Of a stretch of DNA of 64,000 bases, positions 8,801 to 17,339 are shown piece by piece. The translations under genes and the position numbers were made by a program. The stretch is taken from assembly GCA_036524155.1 (NCBI GenBank), contig DATDCV010000506.1, positions 1 to 64,000 of the forward strand, given 5' to 3'. Below the pieces are notes generated by a model that saw nothing but the letters and a program-made list of their open reading frames with translations, did no database searches and was not told the origin of the DNA. The number at the start of each line of letters is the position of its first letter. Within the stretch, counting starts at the first letter, position 1. The stretch is from DATDCV01 sp036524155. Its GTDB lineage: Bacteria; Verrucomicrobiota; Verrucomicrobiia; Limisphaerales; UBA8199.

Positions 8801-11608
8801 CTACCAGCGGATCCGCAGGAACTGCCGCGTCACTCCCGGCTGGAGCGCCGTCTCGAACGTGTACGGCGAGGCGCTGGGAGCGTTCGTCGCGAGAGGAATC
8901 CACGCGTGCAGGTCATCGGACAGTTCCAGCACTTGCTGCAATTCCAAAGGCGATGCGACGGTGACGCGCAAGCGACCTGCCGCCGGAATTTCCGATTTGA
9001 TGAAGCGGGGGCCAGGCCCCAGTTTCACCACGGCCGTGGATTGAGGGGGGACGGTGACCTCCCATCCGTCGCCGACCCGCTCGAGCCGCCGTCCGGAAAC
9101 CCGTTCGGTTGCGAGCCCGGAGGTCGCCGCCCGATCGTTCTCCACTCTGAGGAGGCCGGCGCGGGGCTGCGAAGCGTCGTTGAGCAGGGTGAAATACAGG
9201 ATTGAGTTTGTTCCCGGCCCGAACCGTTCGAGCGGCACGCCTGCCGCATCGAACGTGGCTGCCGTCAGCGGCTGCCAACCCGCCTCCGCCACCTCCCGGA
9301 TCAGCGGTATGTATTTCTTGAACAAAGGGCGATCTCGGTTGTACCAGGCCGGGTTCTGCCAATAGGGATTTTCCGCGGCGTTATGGCTGAACATGGACGG
9401 GAACATTCCGTACGCGAGGCTGCGCAGGAAATAGCGCTCGACGAGGTTGGTGGTCAGCAGGTCGTAATCAGTGTTCATGAGCAACAGGTAAGGTTTGCGT
9501 CCGGCCAGGCTGCGCCAGAGGCAGAGCTGGGAATCCGGCACTGGGGTGTAATTGCCGCTGGGTATCCAGTCGGTTTCCGTCCCGATCACGTCGAGCCAGG
9601 CGCAAAGGAAACCAAACCGGTAAGGGAGACCGTTGGCAAACATCAGGCCCCCCAGCCGGTGCACGTCCTCGCTGATCCAGCGAGTGAACTCCTGCACCGC
9701 CAGGCCTTTGAAGAGCGCCAGCCGGTGCGTGTCCGTGGTGAAAGTCAGCGGCACCGTGGTGTAGGCGAAATGCCTCCGGTCGAAGTTGAGGTTGGCCGTG
9801 ACATACCCCTCTATTGAATCCAGGTACTCTCCGTCGAGTTTTGTCGCCGCCCCGGCTGCGTAGCGGGCGCGTGCGGCATCATTCCAGTAAACCGTCGCCG
9901 CGTTTGGCGCCGCGGGCAGGCGCGGGTTCGGGTCCAGGCTCCACACCGCGCCGTTGGCCCACGGTTCATTGCGAAAGAGCAGCGCCGGTTGGCCGGTTTC
10001 ATCGAGCATGGCGGCCTCGCGACTGATCAGCGCCATGTCGCGCAGAGGACCGGGCGAGCCGCCGGCGTATACATCGCGCACTCTCAGGGCTTCCTCCTCC
10101 GTGCGGGGCAACTCCGGGCTCATGGGCATCCACCACGTCATTGGCTCTGTGTAACGGAAAGACAGCACACCGTGCTGGTCGTCCCACCCCACGTTGTTGT
10201 CGCCTTCGTGATAGCGAAACCCGAAATCCTCCCAGCCCCCCACCGTGCTGACATCGGTAAACGGCATCCAAATCCCCTGCCGGGGCGAGCGGACCTCGAA
10301 GCTGGCCAGGAATAGGGCCTGGAACTTGTCCAGCGCCGCCCGAAACCCCCAGCGAGGATCCACGCGGTATATCACGAAGGAAAATTTCGCGCTGCCGGGA
10401 AACTCCGCCGTGTCGGGTGCGAGCCCGAAATCATACGCAATGAAGAACTGCCGGGTCGCGGCGTGATAGACCAGCCGGTAAACCGCGGGACATCCCATGT
10501 CCAAGCCCAGCGCGAGACCGCTTTGCGCGTCGTGGATCGAAGCCAGCGGGTAGAGCGACATCGTGCCCGTAGCCCCACAGTCCACGCCGCTGGTCGCCGC
10601 GTACTCCGACGAGCCGCCAATGGTCCGGCTCCGGCGGATGTCATCGCCCCACGCCCATCCGGCCGCCTCAACAGGCAGGGCAAAAAACAACGTCACCGCG
10701 CGGTCGCCGCCACGTGTGTTAGTGATTCTTCCCTCCACCGCCAGGCAGTTGCTTCGGGTGCTTATCACCGCTTCCAGCGATAGCCCGAGCTCCTCACACA
10801 AACCGTTCGCAAACCCGTACACATCTGACTGGGTCCCGACATCCCGAGCCAAGAAACCACCCGGCGTGTTAGTGGCCAGTTCGCGCCCGTCCAATTGCAC
10901 GGAAAGCAGCCGCGACCCCGCGAAACCCAGCCGAAGACCGTCTTCCGTCTGCCGCACCGTGTCGATCGGGGGCGGCGGGTTGGTCTGGGGCGCCAGGGTC
11001 ATGGAGACCCCCTGGAACAGGAACGCGCCATCGCCGGCCAGGATTTCCTCCAGCCAGACATCGTCAAACCAAACCCGGCCGCTGTGGTTCCTGAAAAGAC
11101 AATACAAGGTCAGGCTTTTGACGGGTTTCTCGGGGTAGATCGTCACTTGCTTCAGCTGCCAATCGTGTGTGCCGGTGGCGAAGTTCGCCGTCTGGCCCCA
11201 CAGGGGAGTGCCGTCCTGGTAAATGATATCCACATACAGCGAGTAATCGGTGTCGGTGCCCCCCGAAACCGCTTCCGCCCGGCTCCAGCCGCGCAGAATC
11301 AGTGGCGCAGCCACCGTGCGGTTCAACGTCAATGCCTGGCTCGCTCCGCGCCAGCCCGTCGTGTCTGGCGCATCGCAGGCAAGCGCCGCCGAGCTCTGCC
11401 GGCCACCGTTGGTGGCTACCAGATAACCGTTCGGCGCGGCGGACCAGTAGGAGAAACCGGAGCCCGAGTACGCCTCGAAGGCGCCGTTTCTGAGGAGATT
11501 CGTCCCGGTGCCAGTGGACGCCACCCGCAGGAACGGACCCGTGGCCGACGCCGGCCGGGGATGCAGCCAGGACAGCAGGACAAGCGTTGCCAGCACGAGC
11601 GTTCTCAC
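8801..11608 (-). CDS. Large secreted protein with N-terminal CBM-like and C-terminal FYR-type module
   Basis: A 935-residue exported protein. I choose the GTG at 11608 because it places a signal peptide (R-T-L-V-L-A-T-L-V-L-L-S-W-L-H, cleavage near A-S-A) at the N terminus; a longer reading frame would run into the divergent ABC gene. Residues about 35-185 resemble a carbohydrate-binding galactose-binding-type fold (L-R-N-G-A-F-E, W-F-D-D-V-W-L). The large middle part is rich in tryptophan, tyrosine and acidic residues, compatible with a glycosidase superstructure, but I recognise no catalytic motif. The last 70 residues follow the pattern L-S-D-D-L-H-A-W...F-L-R-I-R-W shared with other secreted proteins here. 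Probably a cell-surface or secreted polysaccharide-acting protein; the function is inferred only. Confidence 0.6.
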   Translation of the reverse strand: MRTLVLATLVLLSWLHPRPASATGPFLRVASTGTGTNLLRNGAFEAYSGSGFSYWSAAPNGYLVATNGGRQSSAALACDAPDTTGWRGASQALTLNRTVAAPLILRGWSRAEAVSGGTDTDYSLYVDIIYQDGTPLWGQTANFATGTHDWQLKQVTIYPEKPVKSLTLYCLFRNHSGRVWFDDVWLEEILAGDGAFLFQGVSMTLAPQTNPPPPIDTVRQTEDGLRLGFAGSRLLSVQLDGRELATNTPGGFLARDVGTQSDVYGFANGLCEELGLSLEAVISTRSNCLAVEGRITNTRGGDRAVTLFFALPVEAAGWAWGDDIRRSRTIGGSSEYAATSGVDCGATGTMSLYPLASIHDAQSGLALGLDMGCPAVYRLVYHAATRQFFIAYDFGLAPDTAEFPGSAKFSFVIYRVDPRWGFRAALDKFQALFLASFEVRSPRQGIWMPFTDVSTVGGWEDFGFRYHEGDNNVGWDDQHGVLSFRYTEPMTWWMPMSPELPRTEEEALRVRDVYAGGSPGPLRDMALISREAAMLDETGQPALLFRNEPWANGAVWSLDPNPRLPAAPNAATVYWNDAARARYAAGAATKLDGEYLDSIEGYVTANLNFDRRHFAYTTVPLTFTTDTHRLALFKGLAVQEFTRWISEDVHRLGGLMFANGLPYRFGFLCAWLDVIGTETDWIPSGNYTPVPDSQLCLWRSLAGRKPYLLLMNTDYDLLTTNLVERYFLRSLAYGMFPSMFSHNAAENPYWQNPAWYNRDRPLFKKYIPLIREVAEAGWQPLTAATFDAAGVPLERFGPGTNSILYFTLLNDASQPRAGLLRVENDRAATSGLATERVSGRRLERVGDGWEVTVPPQSTAVVKLGPGPRFIKSEIPAAGRLRVTVASPLELQQVLELSDDLHAWIPLATNAPSASPYTFETALQPGVTRQFLRIRW

Positions 11609-11756
11609 GCGGCACTCTTGTCCGAAACTATCACGAAGACAAGCTCCATGGCGGCCGCGCGCTGTCCCGACGTGAAACCAAATTTGGAGCCGAGCGGGTT
11701 TCGGCGCCCGTTGTTCCTTGTAAATTCGCGCTTTTCTGCCTACCCAGTGCGGCGTC

Positions 11757-12680
11757 GTGGATATAACCCCCGCAATCCGGTGCCGTGCCCTGGTCAAAGA
11801 CTATGGGAACGTGCGGGCCGTAAACGGGCTCGAACTTGAGGTCCGGGCGGGTGAGTGCTTCGGGCTGCTGGGGCCGAACGGGGCCGGCAAGACGACGACC
11901 GTGGAGATCCTCGAAGGGTTACTCGAGGCCACCGCGGGAACCGTCGAGGTCCTCGGGCGCACGTGGCAGACCGATGGGAACCGGCTGCGCCAGAGGATCG
12001 GCATTTCACTGCAGGAAACGAACCTCGCCGACAAGCTGACGGTCGAGGAGACGTTGCGCCTTTTCCGCTCCTTCTACGCGGCCGGGCCCGAGGTCGAACG
12101 GCTGCTGGATCTGGTTTCACTGACGGACAAACGCCGGACCTGGTACACAAAATTATCGGGTGGCCAAAAGCAGCGCCTGGCAGTGGCGTGCGCGCTGGTC
12201 GGCGCGCCGGAGCTCCTGTTCCTGGACGAACCTACCACGGGGCTGGACCCGCAGTCGCGAAGGCAGCTCTGGGGTCTGATCGAGAGGTTTAAGTCGGAGG
12301 GACGGACGGTCTTGCTGACGACGCACTACATGGACGAAGCGCAGCGGTTATGTGACCGCGTGGCGATCATTGACAAGGGCAAAGTCATCGCACTGGGCAC
12401 TCCGTGGGAGCTCATTCAGTCATTGGGAGGCACTGAGGTGATCGAGTTTACGTGTGACGGGCCGGTGGACGAGGCGTGCGTGCGAACTCTGCCGGGGGTG
12501 CATGCGGTCAAAAGCCGCGGCGACAGCCTTTCGCTGACGGTCGAGCAGTTGCACAAAACGCTGCCGCTGGTGCTGGCCCAGCTCCAACAGGCGGGGCGTG
12601 CGTTGACGGCGCTGTCCACGCACCACGCGACCCTCGAGGATGTCTTCGTCAACCTCACCGGGCGGCATCTGCGGGATTGA
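11757..12680 (+). CDS. ABC transporter ATP-binding protein (DrrA/CcmA type)
   Basis: ATPase subunit of an ABC-2 type exporter. All motifs are present: Walker A G-P-N-G-A-G-K-T-T (39-47), Q-loop Q-E-T-N (86-89), signature L-S-G-G-Q (133-137), Walker B L-L-F-L-D-E-P-T-T-G-L-D (153-164) and the H-loop T-T-H-Y. The last 80 residues form the regulatory tail of the DrrA family and end L-E-D-V-F-V-N-L-T-G-R. Start is a GTG at 11757. The cognate permease follows 201 bases later on the same strand; the spacer carries an imperfect inverted repeat. The exported substrate cannot be told from sequence; drug, lipid or polysaccharide export are the usual options for this family. Confidence 0.92.
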   Translation: MDITPAIRCRALVKDYGNVRAVNGLELEVRAGECFGLLGPNGAGKTTTVEILEGLLEATAGTVEVLGRTWQTDGNRLRQRIGISLQETNLADKLTVEETLRLFRSFYAAGPEVERLLDLVSLTDKRRTWYTKLSGGQKQRLAVACALVGAPELLFLDEPTTGLDPQSRRQLWGLIERFKSEGRTVLLTTHYMDEAQRLCDRVAIIDKGKVIALGTPWELIQSLGGTEVIEFTCDGPVDEACVRTLPGVHAVKSRGDSLSLTVEQLHKTLPLVLAQLQQAGRALTALSTHHATLEDVFVNLTGRHLRD

Positions 12681-12700
12681 TTAACAGCACATTGATTAAT

Positions 12701-12839
12701 GAGCATCGAGCATTTTCCATCTTCCACTGCAAAAGGAAAACACGCTTACTCGGCCTCATCATGACACCCAACGAACCTCGTCGGTAGCGACTTCCAAAGC
12801 CCGAAAACCACAATGAACAATGACAAATGCTCGATACTC
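12701..12839. repeat. Imperfect inverted repeat between ABC genes
   Basis: GAGCATCGAGCATTT at 12701-12715 is answered by AAATGCTCGATACTC at 12825-12839, one mismatch over 15 bases, with about 110 bases between. Short near-repeats (CAATGAACAATGAC, ACTCAATGCTCAATG) surround the right arm. It splits an otherwise compact two-gene operon and looks like a small dispersed element rather than a regulatory site. Confidence 0.45.
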
Positions 12840-12881
12840 AATGCTCAATGATAAGGTCTGAGCCTGCGCCTGGCATGTAAG

Positions 12882-13940
12882 ATGCAACCGGAAATAAAAC
12901 GCACCACCGAGCGCCAGCACCCGTTAGGGCAATTGTCCTTGATGCGCTTCCGGATCTTCGTTCGGGAGCCGGCGGCCTTGTTTTGGACCTACGGCTTCCC
13001 GTTGCTGCTCGCGCTGGTGCTCGGAACCGCGTTCCGCAATCGGCCGCCCGAGCCGGTAGACGTGGCGGTGGTGGCAGCACCCGGAACCGAGGCCTGGCGC
13101 AAAGCGCTGGCCGGAACCCCATCGGTGCACGTTCGTTGGCTCAGCGCGCAGGACGCTCGCGAAGCATTGCGCGCAGGCAAGGTTTCGCTGGTCGTTGAAG
13201 CGGGCCGGCCCCGAACGTATCAATTTGACCCGGCCCGGCCCGAAAGCCGACTGGCGCGGGCTGTCGTGGATGATGCGCTGCAGCGCGCCGATGGGCGGGT
13301 CGATGCCACGCCGGTGAAGGACCGGCTGGTGACCGAGCCCGGGTCGCGCTACATCGATTTCCTGATCCCCGGACTGCTCGGGTTCAATCTCATGTCCGGC
13401 GGCCTCTGGGGCGTAGGCTTTGTGGTGGTCGATATGCGGGTGCGAAAGCTGATCAAGCGCATGATCGCCACCCCCATGTCGCGTTCAGATTTCTTGCTCT
13501 CGTTCGTGCTGGTTCGAGGCCTGTTCCTGATTATCGAACTGCCGTTGTTGCTCGTGTTTGCGCGCTGGGTATTCGGCGTCCCGATTCGCGGTTCGCTGCT
13601 GCTGATTCTCGCGCTCGGCATTTTGGGCTCCTTGGTTTTCGCCGGGATCGGGCTGCTGCTGGGTTCCCGCGCGCAAACGACCCAGACCGCGGCCGGCCTG
13701 GTAAACCTTGTCAGCCTGCCGATGATCGTGTGCTCCGGTGTGTTTTTTTCCGCCGCGCGCTTTCCCGACGTGTTCCAACCGGTGATCCGGGCTTTGCCTC
13801 TTACCGCGCTGATCGAAAGCCTGCGCACGGTGATGCTCGACGGCGCGGGTCTCGTGGCCGTTGCGGGCCAGGTCCTCGTGATGCTCTTGTGGGGAGTGCT
13901 CTGTTTCCTCGTCGCTCTGCGGCTGTTCCGGTGGCAGTAG
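12882..13940 (+). CDS. ABC-2 type transporter permease
   Basis: A 352-residue membrane protein forming the channel partner of the upstream ATPase. A first membrane helix (F-W-T-Y-G-F-P-L-L-L-A-L-V-L, about residues 30-46) is followed by a soluble loop (about 50-150) with the D-V-A-V-V layout of YhhJ/DrrB-like permeases, then five more helices between 160 and 350. The stretch around P-M-I-V-C-S-G-V-F-F-S is the conserved ABC2 segment. A G/C hairpin (CGCCCGCG at 13963, CGCGGGCG at 13983) lies just past the stop but lacks a T tract. A degraded copy of codons about 253-315 reappears at 14346-14540. Confidence 0.88.
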   Translation: MQPEIKRTTERQHPLGQLSLMRFRIFVREPAALFWTYGFPLLLALVLGTAFRNRPPEPVDVAVVAAPGTEAWRKALAGTPSVHVRWLSAQDAREALRAGKVSLVVEAGRPRTYQFDPARPESRLARAVVDDALQRADGRVDATPVKDRLVTEPGSRYIDFLIPGLLGFNLMSGGLWGVGFVVVDMRVRKLIKRMIATPMSRSDFLLSFVLVRGLFLIIELPLLLVFARWVFGVPIRGSLLLILALGILGSLVFAGIGLLLGSRAQTTQTAAGLVNLVSLPMIVCSGVFFSAARFPDVFQPVIRALPLTALIESLRTVMLDGAGLVAVAGQVLVMLLWGVLCFLVALRLFRWQ

Positions 13941-14065
13941 GGGGCGGAGAGAGCAAGCAAGTCGCCCGCGCGCCCGATTTCACGCGGGCGGACCTGCATG
14001 CTCAGGTGGAAATGGAGAGGGATTGACTGGTATAACCGAACAACTGTATGGTTTAACCACACAGT

Positions 14066-14286
14066 ATGACAAACCTCGTGGACATTGTTTCTTCACGCGT
14101 CAAAGCTGAAATCCTGCGCGGAAGCTGACAAGCCTGCTCTCCGGCGTCGGCCAGCGCGTCGGACGCGAGATCAATCCCCATCTGATGACACCGGAGGAAT
14201 TTGTGAAACGCAAGGCGGAGCACGACCACTTTGTGACCTCCGTGCTTGCCGGGCCCAAAATCCTCGTCGAAGGAAAAATGATATAA
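14066..14286 (+). pseudogene. Internally deleted winged-helix/nucleotidyltransferase gene remnant
   Basis: The first 18 codons read M-T-N-L-V-D-I-V-S-S-R-V-K-A-E-I-L-R and the frame then stops. From 14119, in another frame, the DNA reads K-L-T-S-L-L-S-G-V-G-Q-R-V-G-R-E-I-N-P and on to H-D-H-F-V-T-S-V-L-A-G-P-K-I-L-V-E-G before TAA at 14284. To my recollection these are the two ends of a common accessory protein with an N-terminal winged helix and a C-terminal nucleotidyltransferase domain (MNT-like); the whole middle is gone. The ATG is preceded by two near-copies, TGGTATAACC and TGGTTTAACC, that look like an old promoter/operator. Family identity is from memory of sequence patterns and needs a search. 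Confidence 0.6.
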
Positions 14287-14345
14287 TAACAGGCTCATTG
14301 GCTCGTCTCGGTGTCATCCGTGTGGGGTCGGTCCTGAGGACCGAC

Positions 14346-14540
14346 ACGTGGCAGGAATCGGGTTGCTGCTGTGTTCCCGGGGGCAAACGACCGAGACCGC
14401 AGCCGGTCCGGTGAACCTGGTCAGCCTCCCTATGATAATGTGCTCCGGCGTGTTCTTTTCCGCCGCGCGCTTTCCCGACGTATTCCAACCGGTGATTCGG
14501 GCCTTGCCACTTACCGTGCTGATCGAGAGCATGCGGAAGT
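14346..14540 (+). pseudogene. ABC-2 permease fragment duplicating part of the upstream permease
   Basis: This stretch closely resembles 13637-13826 inside the intact permease. Both encode G-I-G-L-L-L, Q-T-T-x-T-A-A-G, V-N-L-V-S-L-P-M-I and R-F-P-D-V-F-Q-P-V-I-R-A-L-P-L-T. Most differences are synonymous, which points to a paralogue that evolved under selection before being truncated rather than a very recent copy. It has no start, no other helices and runs out of homology after E-S-M-R. It lies immediately after the deleted nucleotidyltransferase remnant, so this spot has collected broken genes. Confidence 0.75.
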
Positions 14541-14574
14541 GGCAGCAGGTAGTAGTAGTCAGCAGTTCGGCGGG

Positions 14575-15249
14575 CTACCTGGAGGCCTTCTTTTCCAGGT
14601 CTTCCACCAGCTTCAGCATCTTTCGGATATTCGAGGAATAGTCACGCAGAATGAGCTGGCCGCGGCTGTCGATGGGCAGGACGGCGCCAGGCGCTTTGCT
14701 GAACGGGATGAGCACGGGAACGAGCTCGGAAGGCCGGAGCCTCTTCAATTGCACGGTCCTCATCATGAACGAGCCGGATTCGGGAAGCGACCGCCAGGGC
14801 AGAGAAATCTCGGGCGGCGATTCCTGGGAGGCTTGGGCAACGGGCACCCCTTTGACGGCGGTATCCCCGGCGAGGACCATCGCAATGCCGTTCTCTGCCA
14901 AAACGGTATCCAGTAGCTGCAAAGCCTCCACTCGGCTTAGGGGAGTCTGGTTGCGCAAGGAAATCGTCGGCGCCGGCAGCGTGGTGGGGCGAACCACCGT
15001 GCGTTGGGAGATCTCCTGGTAAACCGCCAGCACCTGCGTCAGTTCCACGTTCTGGAAATTAAGGTTCCCGACCGGGAATCCACTTTGTGCCGGGCGGCCG
15101 CTGGGCACATCGAAGCTCGAAAAGGTCCGTGGGTGAGACTTCTTTGGGTTGGTGTTTGAACCCGTGGCGCACCCCGCTATCGCCAGGCAGAGCAGCGCGG
15201 CGAGGGGAACAACCAGGGCACTCTCAGTTATGTCTGGCCTCATAGTCAT
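14575..15249 (-). CDS. Lipoprotein with secretin N-domain-like repeat
   Basis: A 224-residue protein with a lipoprotein signal (L-A-I-A-G-C27). The region from about residue 60 (L-N-F-Q-N-V-E-L-T-Q-V-L-A-V-Y-Q-E-I-S-Q-R-T-V-V) resembles the N0/N1 ring domains of type II secretion secretins (GspD). A second half (F-M-M-R-T-V-Q-L-K-R-L-R-P-S-E-L-V-P-V-L, then L-I-L-R-D-Y-S-S-N-I-R-K-M-L-K-L-V-E) resembles the next N domain. The outer-membrane barrel part of a secretin is absent, so this is a stand-alone N-domain protein, perhaps an accessory of a secretion or pilus system. ATG at 15249 or 15243 both fit. Its 3' end abuts the permease remnant. Confidence 0.7.
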   Translation of the reverse strand: MTMRPDITESALVVPLAALLCLAIAGCATGSNTNPKKSHPRTFSSFDVPSGRPAQSGFPVGNLNFQNVELTQVLAVYQEISQRTVVRPTTLPAPTISLRNQTPLSRVEALQLLDTVLAENGIAMVLAGDTAVKGVPVAQASQESPPEISLPWRSLPESGSFMMRTVQLKRLRPSELVPVLIPFSKAPGAVLPIDSRGQLILRDYSSNIRKMLKLVEDLEKKASR

Positions 15250-15423
15250 TTACCATTAAAGAGCCCCCGACGAGCAAAAGTCGCCAAAAAAGATGAGCAG
15301 CGACGCTTTTGAGAATGAAACAACGGTTCGGCCATCGGCCATCTACGCTTCGCCATCATGTTGTTGTTCCCCAACTCTCAACTCCAGGCGGCGCCGAAGT
15401 CAGACGAAGGCGCGAAATGCCTG

Positions 15424-15480
15424 CGCCGCGTGAGGGCACGCGACCTACAGTCCCTTGTAGGCCGCGTGCCCTCACGCGGC
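15424..15480. repeat. Twin-hairpin GTAG palindrome (REP/BIME-like), family 1 copy A
   Basis: Two small hairpins, CGCGTG-AGGG-CACGCG and CGCGTG-CCCT-CACGCG, are also inverted copies of each other. Each has the tetranucleotide GTAG at its foot (CTAC at 15445-15448 for the minus-strand unit, GTAG at 15457-15460 for the plus-strand unit), so the two units face each other eight bases apart. A second copy in the opposite orientation lies at 28661-28712, sharing the flank GCGACTTATGTCGGTGCG. Confidence 0.8.
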
Positions 15481-15629
15481 GCGACTTATGTCGGTGCGTC
15501 CAGTTCACCCGCCTGGCGCTCAGCACATCTGGACCCGGAAATGGACGTCGTATCAGTCAAACCGTGAGTATCGGGCCGCATGGTTGTCTGATCGGTTGGA
15601 AGCCGGTGGCATGCCGGTTCCAGGATTCT

Positions 15630-15914
15630 ATGCAACTGACCTGGGGAAGAATACTGAGCCTCGTGATTGCGGTGGTTTACGCCATTGTGGCTACAAGCGT
15701 TGGAGGCTTGAGCTACTGGGAATGGTCGCTGACACTGCTCTTGCCGCTGGCGTTCATTTGGTTTCCGCAGGAAATCGGTAGTCTTACCGGTTACTACAAA
15801 ACGGGGTATGTGAATGTGCAAACCCCGGGAGCATTCGTGGCCTTCCTGGGCTGGTTCATCCTGGTCGGCTTGCCGATACTGGCTTTTGTGCTGACCAGGA
15901 CTCACCGCCTGTGA
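15630..15914 (+). CDS. Small membrane protein of unknown function
   Basis: A 94-residue protein with three predicted membrane helices: I-L-S-L-V-I-A-V-V-Y-A-I-V-A (residues 8-22), W-S-L-T-L-L-L-P-L-A-F-I-W (about 31-44) and F-V-A-F-L-G-W-F-I-L-V-G-L-P-I-L-A-F (about 69-88). The conserved-looking link between helices two and three reads G-S-L-T-G-Y-Y-K-T-G-Y-V. I start it at the ATG at 15630; the frame is open far upstream, but that part overlaps the palindromic repeat and has no coding character. It is a single gene between two minus-strand genes. No function is recognised. Confidence 0.6.
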   Translation: MQLTWGRILSLVIAVVYAIVATSVGGLSYWEWSLTLLLPLAFIWFPQEIGSLTGYYKTGYVNVQTPGAFVAFLGWFILVGLPILAFVLTRTHRL

Positions 15915-16025
15915 TCCGCTACTGGTAAGCGAAAATTACCGGCACGCGCTGAACGCGAATGCTCACCCGAACCCGTCTTTACGCGCGTAGAGCAATGCAT
16001 CCGCTGCCTGCCTGCTAATATCGGT

Positions 16026-17327
16026 TCAGTTTTGATCGGGTCCGGAGGCATGAACCGGCGCAATGGTCTTTACCCAGGGCCAGCCGAACCGGCCGGCATG
16101 GACCTCGGCCACGCCCTCTCTCATTCGGAATTGGCGCATGTGGGCTGGGGTGGAAAGGAGCTTCCGGGTCTTGGTTTCGCCCTGCAAACGGTATTCGATT
16201 TGGTATTCGCGAAAGAGAAAGCTGTGGGTGGTGCTCCAGAATTCCACAATTTGCACGGGGCGGAACTCCGGCTTCGATGTGTCCAGCAAAGCGTTGGCGG
16301 TGTAACACCAGCAAAGGACCGTTAAGCCACCCAGCAGGAGCGCCCCTGACCCGATGACCAGCGTCAGCAGTAGACCATGCGCCCCAAACAGGCCGTGTTT
16401 ACGCGCCTCGAGTTCGACCGCTTCGCCCGCAGCCATGGCTCTTTCGTTTCTGGCGGCCAACTCGCGCCGTGCGCGGGCCTGGCGCAGGCCCAGCCAGGTC
16501 AGCAGACCGCCACCCAATACCACACCGCCTACCCCCACCGGCGCCGCCGCCTGGGTGAACGTCATTTCCAGCGGTTCGTACTTCGAGAAGGCGTAAACGT
16601 TCCAGAGTAGAATGAAGAAAAATCCAAACACCGCGCTCACGCCCAACGCGGTTTTGAGCAGGCTTGGCGGGCGGGCGGCCTCGGTGCGCAAGAGGCCGAG
16701 GTCGGGCCTTAGCTCGAAAAATCCGTACAGCCGCAGCGTTTTGGCAGGATTGGACTTGAGATACACGGCGGTGACATAGTCACCAACCCGGTACGAGGTC
16801 CGGTACTTGTCTTTCGCCGAGGCCGAGAAACTGCGGGAATCAACTGGTTTTGCCACCAGTGCCCCTGTCGCCGGATCCCGGTACTCGAGCACGGCCGAAA
16901 ATGCGTAGGTCGAGACCTGCCCATTGACCACGGCCGTCGGCCGCAGCACCAGGTCGCGAATGCGCGCCACAACCGGGATCCCTTCCTCCACATATTGCAG
17001 CGGCCCGCGGCGGGTCTTGCTGGAGAGCCAGGCGCCCGCACCAAGCACCAGCAGACCGCAGCCGATCCAGCTCAGGTACGCCAACGGCAGAACGTACAAT
17101 CCCCATTCCCTGAGGATCGGCAACTGTCCAAAAGCGACGCACAAAAGGCCGCCCACGATGAGTCCCACGCTCGTCTTGCGCTGGCGGGCGAAATATGGCG
17201 AGTTGCGAAATTCCGGGGGCACGTGCCGCGGCGGTGTCTCCTGTAATTCCGGTTCGAAACGATAGCTGGAGGGCGGAGCGAACTCGTCAAGCGGCGCAGT
17301 CTCTGGATTACCCGGCAGTACTGCCAT
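16026..17327 (-). CDS. DUF3592-like membrane protein
   Basis: A 433-residue inner-membrane protein. Helices are visible at about residues 53-72, 78-100, 225-248, 258-278 and 312-338. Between them lie two soluble beta segments: residues about 115-200 (P-V-V-A-R-I-R-D-L-V-L-R-P-T, A-V-L-E-Y-R-D-P, Y-R-V-G-D-Y-V-T-A-V-Y-L) match the DUF3592 pattern, in which V-G-D-x-V-x-V-x-Y is typical, and a second such segment sits near the C terminus. A short helix of charged repeats (R-R-E-L-A-A-R-N-E-R-A) lies at about 280-300. Family members have no established biochemical role. It stands alone, with its 5' end next to a decayed antitoxin gene. Confidence 0.65.
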   Translation of the reverse strand: MAVLPGNPETAPLDEFAPPSSYRFEPELQETPPRHVPPEFRNSPYFARQRKTSVGLIVGGLLCVAFGQLPILREWGLYVLPLAYLSWIGCGLLVLGAGAWLSSKTRRGPLQYVEEGIPVVARIRDLVLRPTAVVNGQVSTYAFSAVLEYRDPATGALVAKPVDSRSFSASAKDKYRTSYRVGDYVTAVYLKSNPAKTLRLYGFFELRPDLGLLRTEAARPPSLLKTALGVSAVFGFFFILLWNVYAFSKYEPLEMTFTQAAAPVGVGGVVLGGGLLTWLGLRQARARRELAARNERAMAAGEAVELEARKHGLFGAHGLLLTLVIGSGALLLGGLTVLCWCYTANALLDTSKPEFRPVQIVEFWSTTHSFLFREYQIEYRLQGETKTRKLLSTPAHMRQFRMREGVAEVHAGRFGWPWVKTIAPVHASGPDQN

Positions 17328-17339
17328 GGCTCATACACT

